A DNA stretch of 62,251 bases from CALLVY01 sp937899855 (GTDB lineage Bacteria; Bacteroidota; Bacteroidia; Chitinophagales; Saprospiraceae): positions 1 to 62,251 of the forward strand of contig JBCBQC010000032.1 of assembly GCA_039820405.1 (NCBI GenBank). Reading direction: 5' to 3'. Below, piece after piece: positions 26,858-34,401 of the stretch. Each line of letters begins with the position of its first letter. Position 1 is the stretch's first letter. The notes beneath the pieces are model-generated. The model was not told the origin of the DNA. It did no database searches and worked only from the letters and a program-made list of their open reading frames with translations. The translations under genes were made by a program, and so were the position numbers.

Positions 26858-27285
26858 GGGGCGCACCGGATTTGTGCTCGCCCCGACAGTGGGGTAAAAA
26901 TTAATTTTGCCCCGTAAAACGGACTGGAGCGACCCATCTAATGGGGGTAAGTATCACTCCTAGAGCCAATACGAAAAAAAATAATACTCGATTTTAAAGG
27001 GATAGCGCTCCAAAACGCTATCCCTTTTCATTTTTGGCAAGGTCTTTTCTTTATAGTCGACATTGGATGGCAGTTGAATACAAAAACTCCCCGGAAATCC
27101 AACAACAAATAAGGACACAAAAATCTACAACTTTCCCGATTTCTCGGGGCCCGTCGGCCCCACGCATCACACCAAAGTCTAATTTTCCCAACGTTTTTAG
27201 CGTCACAAAAGTCCCAGCGGCCCGGTTTTCTGGGAGGGCGGTTTCTCTAACTTGTAAGGGTATTCAACAGGAAAACCAGTTACCC
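26858..27285. other. intergenic gap after the RND operon
   Basis: About 430 bases. It contains the 12-bp-stem terminator at 26996-27027. The remainder is leader for the next plus-strand gene; TAACTTGT near 27248 resembles part of a -7 box but has no clear -33 partner. An open frame from 27034 runs into the next gene, but its first part has no protein-like character and crosses the terminator's downstream side. Confidence 0.5.
26996..27028 (+). terminator. terminator of the efflux operon
   Basis: AAAGGGATAGCG (26996-27007) pairs perfectly with CGCTATCCCTTT (27016-27027) around an 8-base loop, followed by T-rich TTCATTTTT. It is the first strong terminator downstream of the RND gene. Confidence 0.75.
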
Positions 27286-28101
27286 ATGAACATGAGAAAC
27301 ATCTACAATCCAATCTTTACCCTCGTTTTAATGATCCTTTGCGGACTGGCCCCAATGGCCAGCGCCACGAGCCTTTTGGGTGGGGAGCAGCCGATGGAAG
27401 CGGTGGCACCCATTTCCAAGTACGTTCAGAAAAAGTATTACAAAGATGCCGTTCGTTTGGCCCTGCGGCTGAACGCAGAAAACAAAAATTTTCACGCGCT
27501 CGACGTCGACGCTTCCGAAGGTTTGGTGGAGTCGATTTACTCCTCGCTCTTGGCGATCCACGAAAGTAAGGTCACGGGTGCCGAAGAAGTCACCAAGCTC
27601 CACAAGGTTCATACCTTCCCCACTCCGAGTGTAGATCGTTTCTTTATCGTGTACGAGAAAAAAGCTTCCTGGGCCAAACCCTTGAGAATGGGGGACAATA
27701 AAACGGGAAGTGAAAAAATTAACAAGCTGCTGGAAAAATATGGCCTGGTAATTGATAGAAATTCAGAGTGGGACGAAGAGCACAATTCGATCCACGTCAG
27801 GGCAACCGAGCCGCTGAATATTGCACCGCTGGCCAATGATTTTAAGAAGATTGATGGCGTCGTTTTGGTGGACCTGCTACAGCCCGATGGCGACGGCAAC
27901 GATATCGAAATCAAATCGACGGGTGATGGCTGGCAAATTGATTTTGTATTGAAATTTGGTTCTTGCATCGACGGTTGTAACCAGCGCCACTTCTGGAGCT
28001 TTGAGGTCAACAACGACGGTGATGTGATCTTCCTGGGTGAGTTTGGCGACGAGCTTCCCGAGTGGATGCGCGAAGATCGGCAACTGGCCGAGCGCTTCTA
28101 A
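27286..28101 (+). CDS. exported protein of an uncharacterised family (copy A)
   Basis: 271 residues with a signal peptide (VLMILCGLAPMASA). The mature part keeps a series of blocks shared with the protein at 45974-46837: DAVRLALRLN, ESIYSSLLAIHES, VHTFPTPSVDRFFIVYEK, then WQIDFVLKFGSCIDGC and finally LPEWMRE. It has two close cysteines (SCIDGC) that copy B lacks. The ATG at 27286 puts the signal peptide at the start; a much longer frame is open upstream. No known domain is recognised. It is a single gene followed by the repeat-terminator region. Location periplasmic, outer membrane or secreted. Confidence 0.72.
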   Translation: MNMRNIYNPIFTLVLMILCGLAPMASATSLLGGEQPMEAVAPISKYVQKKYYKDAVRLALRLNAENKNFHALDVDASEGLVESIYSSLLAIHESKVTGAEEVTKLHKVHTFPTPSVDRFFIVYEKKASWAKPLRMGDNKTGSEKINKLLEKYGLVIDRNSEWDEEHNSIHVRATEPLNIAPLANDFKKIDGVVLVDLLQPDGDGNDIEIKSTGDGWQIDFVLKFGSCIDGCNQRHFWSFEVNNDGDVIFLGEFGDELPEWMREDRQLAERF

Positions 28102-28156
28102 ACCGGCTGGGTAAGATGTACGATAATAATCATTGATTCATAAAGATTTTAGGGTG

Positions 28157-28193
28157 AGTGTTTGTTCATAGTTTTTGTTTTTTGTTTTGTCCC
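28157..28193 (+). repeat. 37-bp direct repeat, copy 1
   Basis: Begins AGTGTTTGTTCATAG and continues as a G/T-rich stretch ending in TTTTGTCCC. It matches copy 2 at 28404-28440 at 36 of 37 positions. The last CCC belongs to the first terminator stem. Confidence 0.8.
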
Positions 28194-28218
28194 CCGGCAC
28201 TGTCGGGGGAATTTTTTC
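28191..28218 (+). terminator. terminator after copy A of the exported family
   Basis: CCCCCG (28191-28196) pairs with CGGGGG (28204-28209); the stem extends by one G-U and one C-G pair. AATTTTTTCT follows. It lies about 90 bp after the stop at 28101. Confidence 0.65.
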
Positions 28219-28403
28219 TCCCCCCCTCCCAATAACGCTCCCAAAACCACCCCCCCGCTTCCGTTGCCCTTATTCCCCCTCGCAACTGCAAAGCGTAATT
28301 TTACTCCCTTGTTTCTTCCCCCGTATCCCGGAGACTGCCGTCTCCCCGGTTCGTTGTAGCGCTTTTGGCGCTCGCTCCGGACCACCCGTAGATGATTTAA
28401 AAT

Positions 28404-28440
28404 AGTGTTTGTTCATAGTGTTTGTTTTTTGTTTTGTCCC
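28404..28440 (+). repeat. 37-bp direct repeat, copy 2
   Basis: Differs from copy 1 only by G for T at position 17. It is followed by a hairpin of unrelated sequence, so the shared segment is the leader rather than the stem. Confidence 0.8.
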
Positions 28441-28473
28441 TGTCAAATTGTACGCTTTGACAGGGTTTTTTTT
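28438..28473 (+). terminator. strong intrinsic terminator upstream of pdxH
   Basis: CCCTGTCAAA (28438-28447) pairs perfectly with TTTGACAGGG (28456-28465) around an 8-base loop and is followed by eight T residues. It lies only 45 bp upstream of the pdxH start, so pdxH must have its own promoter very close, or the site acts on read-through. Confidence 0.75.
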
Positions 28474-28517
28474 GTCCGGAGGGTTTGGTCTCCCGCAAAT
28501 GTCCGTACTTTTATCCC

Positions 28518-29171
28518 ATGGATTACAATAAAGAACAAGTGGAAGCGCTCCGCCGCGACTACCGCCAGCACCAACTCCAGGAGAGTGAATTGCTGGCCCA
28601 TCCCGTGGCCCAATTCAAGCACTGGTTCGAAGCGGCGCTGGCCGCCCAGATGCCCGAGCCCAACGCCATGACCCTCGCCACCTGCAATGCCGCCGGTCGG
28701 CCCTCCGCCCGCATCGTCCTGCTCAAGGGCTACGATGAGGAAGGCTTTGTCTTTTACAGCAATTACGAAAGCCAAAAGGCCCGTGACCTGGAGGAAAATC
28801 CACAAGCGGCCCTGGTGTTTTGCTGGCTGGGCCTCGAACGTCAGGTGCGGATCAACGGCCGGGTGGAAAAGCTCAGTGCCGCTGCCTCGGAGCGCTACTT
28901 TCACAGTCGCCCCAAGGGCAGCCAAATCGGTGCCTGGGCCTCGCCCCAGAGTACGATCATCCCCGACCGCTCGGTACTGGAAGACAAGGTAAAGGCGCTC
29001 CGGACGGAATACGAGGGGCAGGAGCAATTGCCACTGCCGCCGTACTGGGGAGGCTATGTGCTCCGCCCCGATGAGCTGGAATTTTGGCAGGGAAGGTCCA
29101 GTCGACTGCACGATCGCCTGCGCTATCGGCGGGAGGGGGAGGTTTGGCGCGTTGATCGCCTGGCCCCCTAA
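28518..29171 (+). CDS. pdxH: pyridoxamine 5'-phosphate oxidase
   Basis: 217 residues, the usual size. The N-terminal MDYNKEQVEALRRDYRQ, the FMN-binding SARIVLLKGYDEEGFVFYSN block, GSQIGAWASPQS and the C-terminal RPDELEFWQGRSSRLHDR signature are all present. The enzyme oxidises pyridoxine or pyridoxamine phosphate to pyridoxal 5'-phosphate with O2 in the cytoplasm. The start at 28518 is preferred over an in-frame codon 33 bp earlier. It is followed by a shared bidirectional terminator and a convergent bacilliredoxin. Confidence 0.95.
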   Translation: MDYNKEQVEALRRDYRQHQLQESELLAHPVAQFKHWFEAALAAQMPEPNAMTLATCNAAGRPSARIVLLKGYDEEGFVFYSNYESQKARDLEENPQAALVFCWLGLERQVRINGRVEKLSAAASERYFHSRPKGSQIGAWASPQSTIIPDRSVLEDKVKALRTEYEGQEQLPLPPYWGGYVLRPDELEFWQGRSSRLHDRLRYRREGEVWRVDRLAP

Positions 29172-29188
29172 GACATCCCCAACGCACA

Positions 29189-29221
29189 AAGGAGCGTTTC
29201 ACCGATTGTGAAACGCTCCTT
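29189..29221. terminator. bidirectional terminator, pdxH / bacilliredoxin
   Basis: AAGGAGCGTTTCAC (29189-29202) pairs perfectly over 14 bp with GTGAAACGCTCCTT (29208-29221) around CGATT. TCGTTTT follows on the plus strand. It lies between the two convergent stops. Confidence 0.75.
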
Positions 29222-29251
29222 CGTTTTGGGGCAAGACCCGTCTAGCAGTAG

Positions 29252-29665
29252 CTAGCAGTAGCGGTCGAAAGCCATCTTCAGGTTTTGGGCGATGATTTCC
29301 GCCGAGCGACCTTCGATGTGGTGGCGTTCGAGGAAGTGCACCAACTGACCGTCTTTGAACAGGGCGATGGAGGGCGACGATGGGGGATAGGGCAGGAGGT
29401 ACTCCCGCATCCGTTCCGTAGCTGCTTTGTAGACGCCGGCGAATACCGTGGCGGTTTGGTCGGGTTTTTTGGCGTGGTCCAAGGCCATTTTGGCACCGGG
29501 GCGGGCGTTGGCCGCCGCACAGCCACAGACCGAATTGACTACCACGAGCAAGGTACCTTGCTGGTTGGTCATCACGCCGTCGACTTCTTCGGCACTTTGG
29601 AGCCCATCAAAACCGAAATCGGTCAGGTCTTTGTGCATGGGCGCTACGAGTTCCAGAGGATACAT
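29252..29665 (-). CDS. BrxA/BrxB-family bacilliredoxin
   Basis: 137 residues, one thioredoxin-like domain. The CGC redox motif (Cys47, Cys49) stands in VVVNSVCGCAAANARPG, the family signature, and the end HHIEGRSAEIIAQNL is typical. Bacilliredoxins remove bacillithiol from oxidised protein thiols; whether this organism makes bacillithiol cannot be judged here. Cytoplasmic, no signal. A 10-bp tandem duplication (TAGCAGTAGC twice) spans the stop codon region without changing the frame. Confidence 0.85.
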   Translation of the reverse strand: MYPLELVAPMHKDLTDFGFDGLQSAEEVDGVMTNQQGTLLVVVNSVCGCAAANARPGAKMALDHAKKPDQTATVFAGVYKAATERMREYLLPYPPSSPSIALFKDGQLVHFLERHHIEGRSAEIIAQNLKMAFDRYC

Positions 29666-29857
29666 ATTTCTTTTATTTTTTTGAACAGAAAGATTAAATT
29701 TGAGTAAAATTACGATTTTCTACTCCGATTAAGCAAAAATAAGAACTGCCAATGTTAAACAATGGAGTATTTCCAATGGTTCAACAACTTTAGACTGTTG
29801 ACACTTTACTGCCTTCATCAAAGTAAGAGGTAAGCCGCCGGAATGCCATCCGGGGCG

Positions 29858-29888
29858 TTGCCAATCTAGGTTTTTGTCTTTATATTCG
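29858..29888 (+). promoter_or_regulatory. candidate promoter of the cytochrome operon
   Basis: TTG at 29858-29860, a 20-bp spacer, then TATATTCG at 29881-29888 fit the Bacteroidota pattern TTG-N20-TAnnTTTG with one mismatch. The ATG follows 14 bp later, implying a very short leader. Confidence 0.4.
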
Positions 29889-29902
29889 ATAAAATTTTTA
29901 GC

Positions 29903-30304
29903 ATGAACCGCCTTGCGCTCAACCTAATTACTGCCAATTTACTTGGCTGGATACTGCTATTGTCCAGTTGCAACGCCGATAAGTTGCCCAAACCCATTCC
30001 CCCCGACTGCGATCCCATCGTGACCTACGACGATCAGATCCGCCCCATCATCGAACGCAACTGCTCCTACGAGGGTTGTCACGATGGCGTGGGTGCCAAT
30101 CCTCCGGGAAATTTGACGAGTTTTGATAACATGCGGGTCTATTTCAATGCGGACGGTTTTGAACGCTTCGTCATCTTTGAAAAAGACAATCCGGTGGTGG
30201 GCATGCCGCCTTCCTACGCCCCCGCGGGCCGACCACAGGACCTCACCGATGAAGAATTGGCCACCTTTCAGGATTGGGTCAATTGTGGTTACCTAGAAAA
30301 CTGA
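29903..30304 (+). CDS. lipoprotein mono-haem c-type cytochrome (Cx4CH type)
   Basis: 133 residues. A lipoprotein signal ends at Cys23 (LLLSSC). The haem site is the less common C-x4-C-H: Cys54, Cys59 and His60 in NCSYEGCHDG, with Met101 (VVGMPPSYAP) as candidate sixth ligand. A second Cys36 lies just after the lipid anchor, and Cys129 near the end. Proteins with this spacing occur in Bacteroidota and Planctomycetota as small periplasmic electron carriers. First gene of a three-gene set with a DUF5777 barrel and a di-haem cytochrome. Confidence 0.72.
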   Translation: MNRLALNLITANLLGWILLLSSCNADKLPKPIPPDCDPIVTYDDQIRPIIERNCSYEGCHDGVGANPPGNLTSFDNMRVYFNADGFERFVIFEKDNPVVGMPPSYAPAGRPQDLTDEELATFQDWVNCGYLEN

Positions 30305-30342
30305 TCCTAAGCCGTCTTGATAAAACCTAAAACTAACTGACC

Positions 30343-31209
30343 ATGCGTTTGTTGCTTTTACTCATTGGTGGTCTGTACCTCAGTTCCGCTACCGCCCAGG
30401 ATGCCGAACGGGTAATCCAGACTTTCAAGGACGATAAAATCGTCAATACCCACTCCATCGAGACCCTACCGGCCCGCAAGCTGGACGTTCGCATCGGGCA
30501 CCGCTTTGGTGACCTACTGGGGGATAATGGAGGCTGGCCCACCCTCTACGGTCTGGAGAATGCCACCGATGTCATGATCGGGGCCGCTTACGGGGTTACC
30601 AACGAACTTTCCGTGGGCTTTCACCGGACCAAGGGCAGTGGTACCCTGACCGCCCTGCTCAACGGTACCGTAAAGTACCGCCTGCTCTACCAAAAAACGG
30701 ACAATTCTTCGCCGGTGTCCCTCACTTTCGTCGGCATCTCCACGGTGTCGACCACCAGCCGATCGACTTCTGAAGAGGCGATCACCTCCTTTCCCAAGAC
30801 CTCGCACCGCTTCGTACACGCCGCCCAGTTGCTGGTCGCCCGCAAGTTTGGCGATCGCTTTTCCTTCCAACTCATCCCATCTTACGTTCACCGCAACCTG
30901 GTGACCAACGAGGATGAAAACGGAATTTTTAGCCTCGGGGCCGCCTTTCGCTTTCAAATTAATAAGGTCTTGGGCGTCATTGGCGATCTCACCTATCCTT
31001 TTTCTTCCCTGCGCATGCCCGAAGGCTCGGGATTTTATCCCCCCATCGGGATTGGGCTAGAGATCGATACGGGAGGGCACGTCTTTCAGGTCAATTTTAC
31101 CAACGCTACCGGCATCATAGAAACCGACTACATTCCCTATACCCGCTCCAATTGGACGGACCTGGAATTCCGACTGGGTTTTGCCATCTCGCGCAAGTTT
31201 AACCTTTAA
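30343..31209 (+). CDS. DUF5777-family outer-membrane beta-barrel protein
   Basis: 288 residues with a signal peptide (LLLLIGGLYLSSATAQ). The mature start VNTHSIETLPARKLDVRIGHRFGDL and the later IGAAYGVTNELSVGFHRTKG are typical of DUF5777. Alternating hydrophobic strands fill the rest, and the chain ends GFAISRKFNL, an outer-membrane-type C-terminal strand. Relatives are regularly found beside c-type cytochromes; here it sits between two. An outer-membrane or periplasmic-facing role in electron transfer is inferred from the neighbours only. Confidence 0.78.
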   Translation: MRLLLLLIGGLYLSSATAQDAERVIQTFKDDKIVNTHSIETLPARKLDVRIGHRFGDLLGDNGGWPTLYGLENATDVMIGAAYGVTNELSVGFHRTKGSGTLTALLNGTVKYRLLYQKTDNSSPVSLTFVGISTVSTTSRSTSEEAITSFPKTSHRFVHAAQLLVARKFGDRFSFQLIPSYVHRNLVTNEDENGIFSLGAAFRFQINKVLGVIGDLTYPFSSLRMPEGSGFYPPIGIGLEIDTGGHVFQVNFTNATGIIETDYIPYTRSNWTDLEFRLGFAISRKFNL

Positions 31210-31220
31210 AGCAACTGCTC

Positions 31221-32273
31221 ATGAACAAGACTATTGTGCTGACCTGCTTGATCGCCCTGGCCGTGCTGGGGCTGGGCTGGACGAGCGATGAAGGAATGAC
31301 CGCTCCGGTGACGCTAGATACCCCAGTGTGGGAAGTGTTAAAAAAATTGGGAGCAGCGGCCCCCAAACACGACTTGCGTACCGACCTGGAAGGAGTCGAT
31401 CCCGAAATGGGAAAAAATCTGGTCCTCTACGGCTACAAGAAAAAGGGCCAGGGCCTGGGCACCCCGCAGAGCAAACACTTCAAATGTACAGCCTGCCACA
31501 ATGTGCAGCGGGAAGATCCCGACCTCTCGGTCTCCGATCCCGAAGCCCGCTTGACTTACGCTCAAGAGATGGGACTGCCCTTTCTCCAGGGTACGACCCT
31601 CTACGGGGCCGTCGACCGCAGCAGCTTTTACAACGACGATTACGAAAAAAAATACGGTGATTTGGTCAAACCCACCCGCGATAACCTCCGTGAGGCCATC
31701 CAACTCTGCGCCATCGAATGCTCCCAGGGACGCCGCCTCGACGAGGTCGAGCTGGAATCGGTACTGGCCTACCTCTGGACCCTGGGGCTCAAGCTGTCCG
31801 ATCTGCAATTGGAGTCGACCGAGCTGACGCAGATTCAGGATGCCGTCGCCACGATCCAGTCCGGGCAGGTCGACGAAACCACCATCGCCCAAATCCGAGA
31901 GCATTATCTCGATGGTTCCCCCGCCCACTTCGTCGAGCCGCCCGCCGATCGCAAGGCCGGAGCGGGACCGGTGGGCCGTCCCGACCGTGGCAAAATCATC
32001 TACGAGCTGAGCTGCCAGCACTGCCATGCCGGTGAGCGCTACTCCTTTTACAATATCGACGACTCCAACACGAGTTTCAAACACCTCGCCCGTCACATGA
32101 GTCGCTATACCCGTTACTCGCTCTATCAGGTGTCCCGTTATGGCACCAGCCCGCTACCGGGCAAACGGGCCTACATGCCCCAGTATACGCGGGAAAAGAT
32201 GAGCGACCAACAATTGGAAGACCTGCGGGCTTACATCGAATTGATGGCCGATTCTGGAAAGGCGGTAAAGTAA
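31221..32273 (+). CDS. di-haem c-type cytochrome
   Basis: 350 residues with an N-terminal signal (IVLTCLIALAVLGLGW). Two CxxCH haem sites are present: Cys89-Cys92-His93 (CTACH) and Cys265-Cys268-His269 (CQHCH). Met319 (RAYMPQYT) is a likely axial ligand for the second haem. Between them Cys163 and Cys167 (CAIECSQGR) form a CxxxC that cannot bind haem in the usual way and may form a disulfide. It is 11 bp downstream of the DUF5777 gene, so one operon. Probably periplasmic electron transfer with the lipoprotein cytochrome upstream. Confidence 0.82.
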   Translation: MNKTIVLTCLIALAVLGLGWTSDEGMTAPVTLDTPVWEVLKKLGAAAPKHDLRTDLEGVDPEMGKNLVLYGYKKKGQGLGTPQSKHFKCTACHNVQREDPDLSVSDPEARLTYAQEMGLPFLQGTTLYGAVDRSSFYNDDYEKKYGDLVKPTRDNLREAIQLCAIECSQGRRLDEVELESVLAYLWTLGLKLSDLQLESTELTQIQDAVATIQSGQVDETTIAQIREHYLDGSPAHFVEPPADRKAGAGPVGRPDRGKIIYELSCQHCHAGERYSFYNIDDSNTSFKHLARHMSRYTRYSLYQVSRYGTSPLPGKRAYMPQYTREKMSDQQLEDLRAYIELMADSGKAVK

Positions 32274-32289
32274 ATGCTGAAAAGGGGAG

Positions 32290-32892
32290 CTAAATTTCCC
32301 AACCGTATTTCTCCCAATCTTCTTCGTAGTCGATATCCGACAACTCCGGTAGTAAGAAATAGGACTGTTCCAGGTCGCGGATACGCGCCAGGGTGGTTGC
32401 GAGTACGGCATCCGTACTCCAGGGAATGTCTTCGAACAGGCTGGGGCTAAACTGCTGCATGCCGAGTAGGTAGTAGCCACCGTCGAGGGCGGGCCCGACC
32501 ACAAAGGGGTGTTCGTCGAGCTGTTGAAAGGCCGTTTCGAGGTGCTCGCGGCGTAGGCTGGCGCAATCGCTGCCAATGATGATGGCTTTATTGCGTTGTT
32601 CGAGGGCGAGGGAAAAGGCCAGTTCGATGCGCTTACCGAGGTCGGGGCCCCGTTGGACGTGTTTGGAGAAATGGGTGCTGGGCCAATCGTCGGGATCTTC
32701 GATGCGGTCGCTGTAAAAAAGGTAGCGATAGGCATCGACCGATTGGGCAACCTCCCGGGTGTGTTGTAGCAGGGCGCGGTAGATGCGGAGGGCCTTTTCG
32801 GCGCCCGTGGTTTGGGCCAGCCGGGTTTTGACCTTACCCGGTTCGGCGTTTTTGATAAAAATCAGGAGGGCGCGGTTCGAGAAATATTCGAT
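32290..32892 (-). CDS. TIGR04282-family glycosyltransferase, no canonical start codon
   Basis: The frame encodes an intact protein of about 200 residues: LLIFIKNAEPGKVKTRLAQ at the N-terminus, IIGSDCASLRREHL in the middle, and VVGPALDGGYYLLGM later, all hallmarks of TIGR04282 (GT-A-like) proteins. Yet no ATG, GTG or TTG exists in frame before a GTG some 130 residues in. The frame is open up to the TAA of the upstream adaptor gene (32938). An ATC at 32890-32892 would give MEYFSNRALLIFIKN, the length relatives have; a CTG eight codons later is the other candidate. The true start is unknown. Relatives occur with arsenosugar genes, none of which are seen here. Confidence 0.7.
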   Translation of the reverse strand: MEYFSNRALLIFIKNAEPGKVKTRLAQTTGAEKALRIYRALLQHTREVAQSVDAYRYLFYSDRIEDPDDWPSTHFSKHVQRGPDLGKRIELAFSLALEQRNKAIIIGSDCASLRREHLETAFQQLDEHPFVVGPALDGGYYLLGMQQFSPSLFEDIPWSTDAVLATTLARIRDLEQSYFLLPELSDIDYEEDWEKYGWEI

Positions 32893-32937
32893 GGCTAGGG
32901 ACGTTTGGTGGAGTAAGGCCCCAAAGGTACGGCAATA

Positions 32938-34353
32938 TTATCTTCCTTTCTGCTGGTAGAGGTCTTCCTCGGCGACAATTTCGATTTCCATTCCGGCTTC
33001 GAGCTTTTTCGATACGGCCGAGTAGGGCGCCGTTACGATCTCTGCACCTGCTTCCAGGCCCGCGGTGATTTGAATGTAGGTATCGTCCTGAATCCCGGTT
33101 TGGACCTCGACCATGCGGACGGTATCGCTACTCACCACAAAGACCACTTCCTGGACCCTATCGTCGGGCGTATCGTCATTGCTAACGGTACGGGCGCTGG
33201 CTCCCCGGGCTTTTGCTTCCGCTTCGCGGGTGGTGACCGCCTGGATGGGCACGCTTAGGGCCTGGGCTTCCCGGGTGGTGTTGATCTCCACCGAAGCCGA
33301 CATCCCGGGCCGGAAGGGATAGCGCTGTCTGGCGCTGATCAGGTCCTGGTAAGAAGCGGGGTCGATGCTGATTTTGACGATAAAGTTGGTTACCTGATCC
33401 AAACTCATGTGGACGGTATTGGTGGCGGAATTAGCGATTTGGGTGACCCGGCCGGTAAATTGGCGACCGATGTAGGCATCCACTTCGATCGTGACGGGAT
33501 CGCCGATGGAGACGCGCAGGACGTCGTTTTCCCCCACTTCCACTTGTACTTCCATGGCACTCAGATTGGCGACGCGCATCATCTCGGTACCCGCCATCTG
33601 GGCGGTACCCACCACGCGCTCGCCCTGTTCGACGTTGAGTAGGGAAACGATGCCGTTGGTGGGGGCGTAGATGGTGGTCCGCCGCAAATTGGTCCGCAGT
33701 TCTTTGAGGGTAGCCTCGGAGCTTTTGACGTTGTATTCCGCGGCCCGGGCGCTCTGTTTGGCCGACTCCAAGCTGGCGATAAAGGATTGGTAATTGGCTT
33801 CCACCGAGCGCAGATTGGCCTGGAGACTCTCCAAATTGGACAGCGACTGATCGAAGTCGGCATCGGAGATGACCCCGTCCTGGTGCAAACCGATGTTGCG
33901 TTGGTGAATGGCCTGGGTATTTTTGATCTGGGCTTTGATCCGGGCTACTTCGGCTTCCCCCTGGATGACCTGGGCCTTGGCCCGCTCAATGCCCGCCAGG
34001 TTATTGGCCACCTGGGCCTTGGCGTTGTTGACCGAGGCGACCCCCCGTTCCACCGCCGACTGGTAGGCATCGGGATCGACCTTGGCCAGCAGTTGGTTGG
34101 CCACGACCGAGTCGCCCTCTTCCACGAGCAATTCTACCACCTCACCCGATACGTCGGAGCTGATTTTGACCTCCGTCTCCGGGTAAATTTTTCCACTGGC
34201 CGCCACCATTTCCAAAATTTCGCGTCGCTCCGTCTGCTCCGTACTCACCTTCACTCCCTTCGAGCGGCTGCTGCTGCGAAAAACCTGAAAGGCAATCAGG
34301 AGGACCACCACTCCGACGAGTAGGTAAAGTAGGGTGTTGTTTCTCTTGGCCAT
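32938..34353 (-). CDS. MacA/HlyD-like periplasmic membrane-fusion adaptor
   Basis: 471 residues. One N-terminal anchor (LLYLLVGVVVLLIAFQVF, about 8-26), lipoyl half KISSDVSGEVVELLVEEGDSV, a long coiled-coil hairpin (about 95-225), the second lipoyl half TIYAPTNGIVSLLNVEQGERV, then beta-barrel and membrane-proximal domains. This is the MacA type that partners MacB ABC exporters. TolC lies just upstream (48 bp), but no macB or other pump follows; the next gene is a glycosyltransferase. The pump must be elsewhere or the pair is shared. Confidence 0.85.
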   Translation of the reverse strand: MAKRNNTLLYLLVGVVVLLIAFQVFRSSSRSKGVKVSTEQTERREILEMVAASGKIYPETEVKISSDVSGEVVELLVEEGDSVVANQLLAKVDPDAYQSAVERGVASVNNAKAQVANNLAGIERAKAQVIQGEAEVARIKAQIKNTQAIHQRNIGLHQDGVISDADFDQSLSNLESLQANLRSVEANYQSFIASLESAKQSARAAEYNVKSSEATLKELRTNLRRTTIYAPTNGIVSLLNVEQGERVVGTAQMAGTEMMRVANLSAMEVQVEVGENDVLRVSIGDPVTIEVDAYIGRQFTGRVTQIANSATNTVHMSLDQVTNFIVKISIDPASYQDLISARQRYPFRPGMSASVEINTTREAQALSVPIQAVTTREAEAKARGASARTVSNDDTPDDRVQEVVFVVSSDTVRMVEVQTGIQDDTYIQITAGLEAGAEIVTAPYSAVSKKLEAGMEIEIVAEEDLYQQKGR

Positions 34354-34401
34354 GATTGATGTTTGTTGGTTGTGCGTTGTAAGTTGATACTTGGGAAAGC
34401 C

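Larger units (their letters stand above)
28102..28517. other. gap with two repeat-plus-terminator cassettes
   Basis: About 415 bases without a gene. A 37-bp sequence occurs twice (28157-28193 and 28404-28440) and each copy runs straight into a different hairpin followed by T residues. Between them are a C/T-rich stretch and a small GGAGAC/GTCTCC inverted repeat near 28330-28345. Confidence 0.6.

Noticed and set aside
29240..29262. Tandem 10-bp repeat at the bacilliredoxin stop
   Set aside because: Only two copies, at the end of the gene; best explained by local slippage with no effect.
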